In this document: in pieces, positions 5,125 through 5,558 of the stretch
How the letters are laid out: every line of letters begins with the position of its first letter
Numbering within the stretch: position 1 is the first letter of the stretch
NCBI GenBank assembly: GCA_900767075.1
Contig: CAAFXX010000233.1
Location: forward strand, 1 to 5,558
DNA length: 5,558 bases
Reading direction: 5' to 3'
Source: Bacteroidales bacterium
GTDB lineage: Bacteria; Bacteroidota; Bacteroidia; Bacteroidales; Muribaculaceae
Made by a program: the position numbers and the translations under genes
Notes under the pieces: model-generated
What the model was told of the DNA's origin: nothing
Databases searched by the model: none
The model's input: only the letters and a program-made list of their open reading frames with translations

Positions 5125-5558
5125 ATGGCAAAGATTGTAACACTCGGAGAAATCATGCTCCGTCTTTCACCTGCCGGCTGCAGCCGCTTCGTAGAAGTTG
5201 ATAATTTCAATGTGATCTGGGGTGGCGGCGAGGCGAATGTGGCAGTAAGCTGCGCTAATTATGGACATGACGCATATTTCGTTTCAAAACTCCCGAAACA
5301 TGAAATCGGTCAGGGCGCAGTCAACGCACTCCGCCGTTATGGTGTTCATACCGACTATATAACCCGCGGCGGAGACCGTGTAGGTATCTATTATTGCGAG
5401 ACCGGTGCCTCTATGCGTCCGTCGAAAGTTATTTATGACCGCGCCAACTCCGCAATCGCAGAGGCTGATCCCTCTGATTTCGATTTCGACGCCATCATGG
5501 AGGGAGCCGACTGGTTCCATTGGAGCGGCATTACACCGGCTATCTCCGACAAGGCTGC
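5125..5558 (+). CDS. kdgK: 2-keto-3-deoxygluconate kinase, 3'-truncated by window end
   Basis: PfkB/ribokinase-family sugar kinase. KdgK phosphorylates 2-keto-3-deoxygluconate with ATP to give KDPG, which an aldolase (KdgA/Eda) splits into pyruvate and glyceraldehyde 3-phosphate. 144 complete codons plus two bases are present, less than half of the usual 330-345 residues. Visible: the N-terminal strand IVTLGEIMLRLSP at 4-16, the PfkB substrate-side block WGGGEANVAVSCANYG at 32-47, LPKHEIGQGAVNALRRYGV at 56-74, GGDRVGIYYCETGASMRPSK at 82-101 and WFHWSGITPAIS at 130-141. These resemble Bacteroidales KdgK proteins. The ATP-site and catalytic Asp motif (GAGD type) would lie in the missing C-terminal half, so activity cannot be judged. 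The ATG at 5125 gives the normal family N-terminus. It follows the permease gene by 97 bases on the same strand, probably in one operon. Confidence 0.9.
   Translation, partial: MAKIVTLGEIMLRLSPAGCSRFVEVDNFNVIWGGGEANVAVSCANYGHDAYFVSKLPKHEIGQGAVNALRRYGVHTDYITRGGDRVGIYYCETGASMRPSKVIYDRANSAIAEADPSDFDFDAIMEGADWFHWSGITPAISDKA

Overview
The window looks like one end of a Bacteroidota contig, most likely from a gut Bacteroidales member; Muribaculaceae is a guess. Three things suggest this. A TAnnTTTG -7 promoter element sits upstream of the third gene. The starts lack Shine-Dalgarno sequences and follow AT-rich leaders. gltX is followed directly by waaA, and the GltX and KdgK proteins read like Bacteroidales versions of these families. 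The first 18 bases are not genomic: they match the 3' end of the Illumina TruSeq read-2 adapter and run in frame into the first gene.

Layout, all genes on the + strand. (1) Bases 19-2456 hold housekeeping and envelope genes: a 5'-truncated gltX (glutamyl-tRNA synthetase) overlaps waaA (Kdo transferase, lipid A core) by four bases (ATGA). (2) Bases 2457-2666 form a transcription-unit boundary: a strong intrinsic terminator, whose U-tract touches a Bacteroidota-type promoter, then a leader of roughly 120 nt with a small GC-rich hairpin. (3) Bases 2667-5558 hold a sugar-acid catabolic unit. It encodes a gluconate-5-dehydrogenase-type SDR oxidoreductase, a GatC-like PTS EIIC membrane protein, and the first 144 codons of a KdgK-type 2-keto-3-deoxygluconate kinase that runs off the window.

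The third block is the most interesting. By sequence the SDR resembles gluconate 5-dehydrogenase (IdnO/Ga5DH). Its neighbour KdgK phosphorylates 2-keto-3-deoxygluconate (KDG), so the enzyme may instead make KDG from a 2,5-diketo-3-deoxy sugar acid, as KduD and streptococcal DhuD do in breakdown of unsaturated uronates from pectin or glycosaminoglycans. The EIIC between them has no EIIA or EIIB gene in the window and may be a PTS-independent permease. Both spacers flanking the permease gene hold clear inverted repeats without a U-tract, which suggests uneven expression or processing within the operon. No RNA genes, CRISPR arrays, transposons or phage genes were seen. I found no convincing wholly new system; the candidate novelty is the SDR/EIIC/KdgK pathway and its intercistronic RNA structures.
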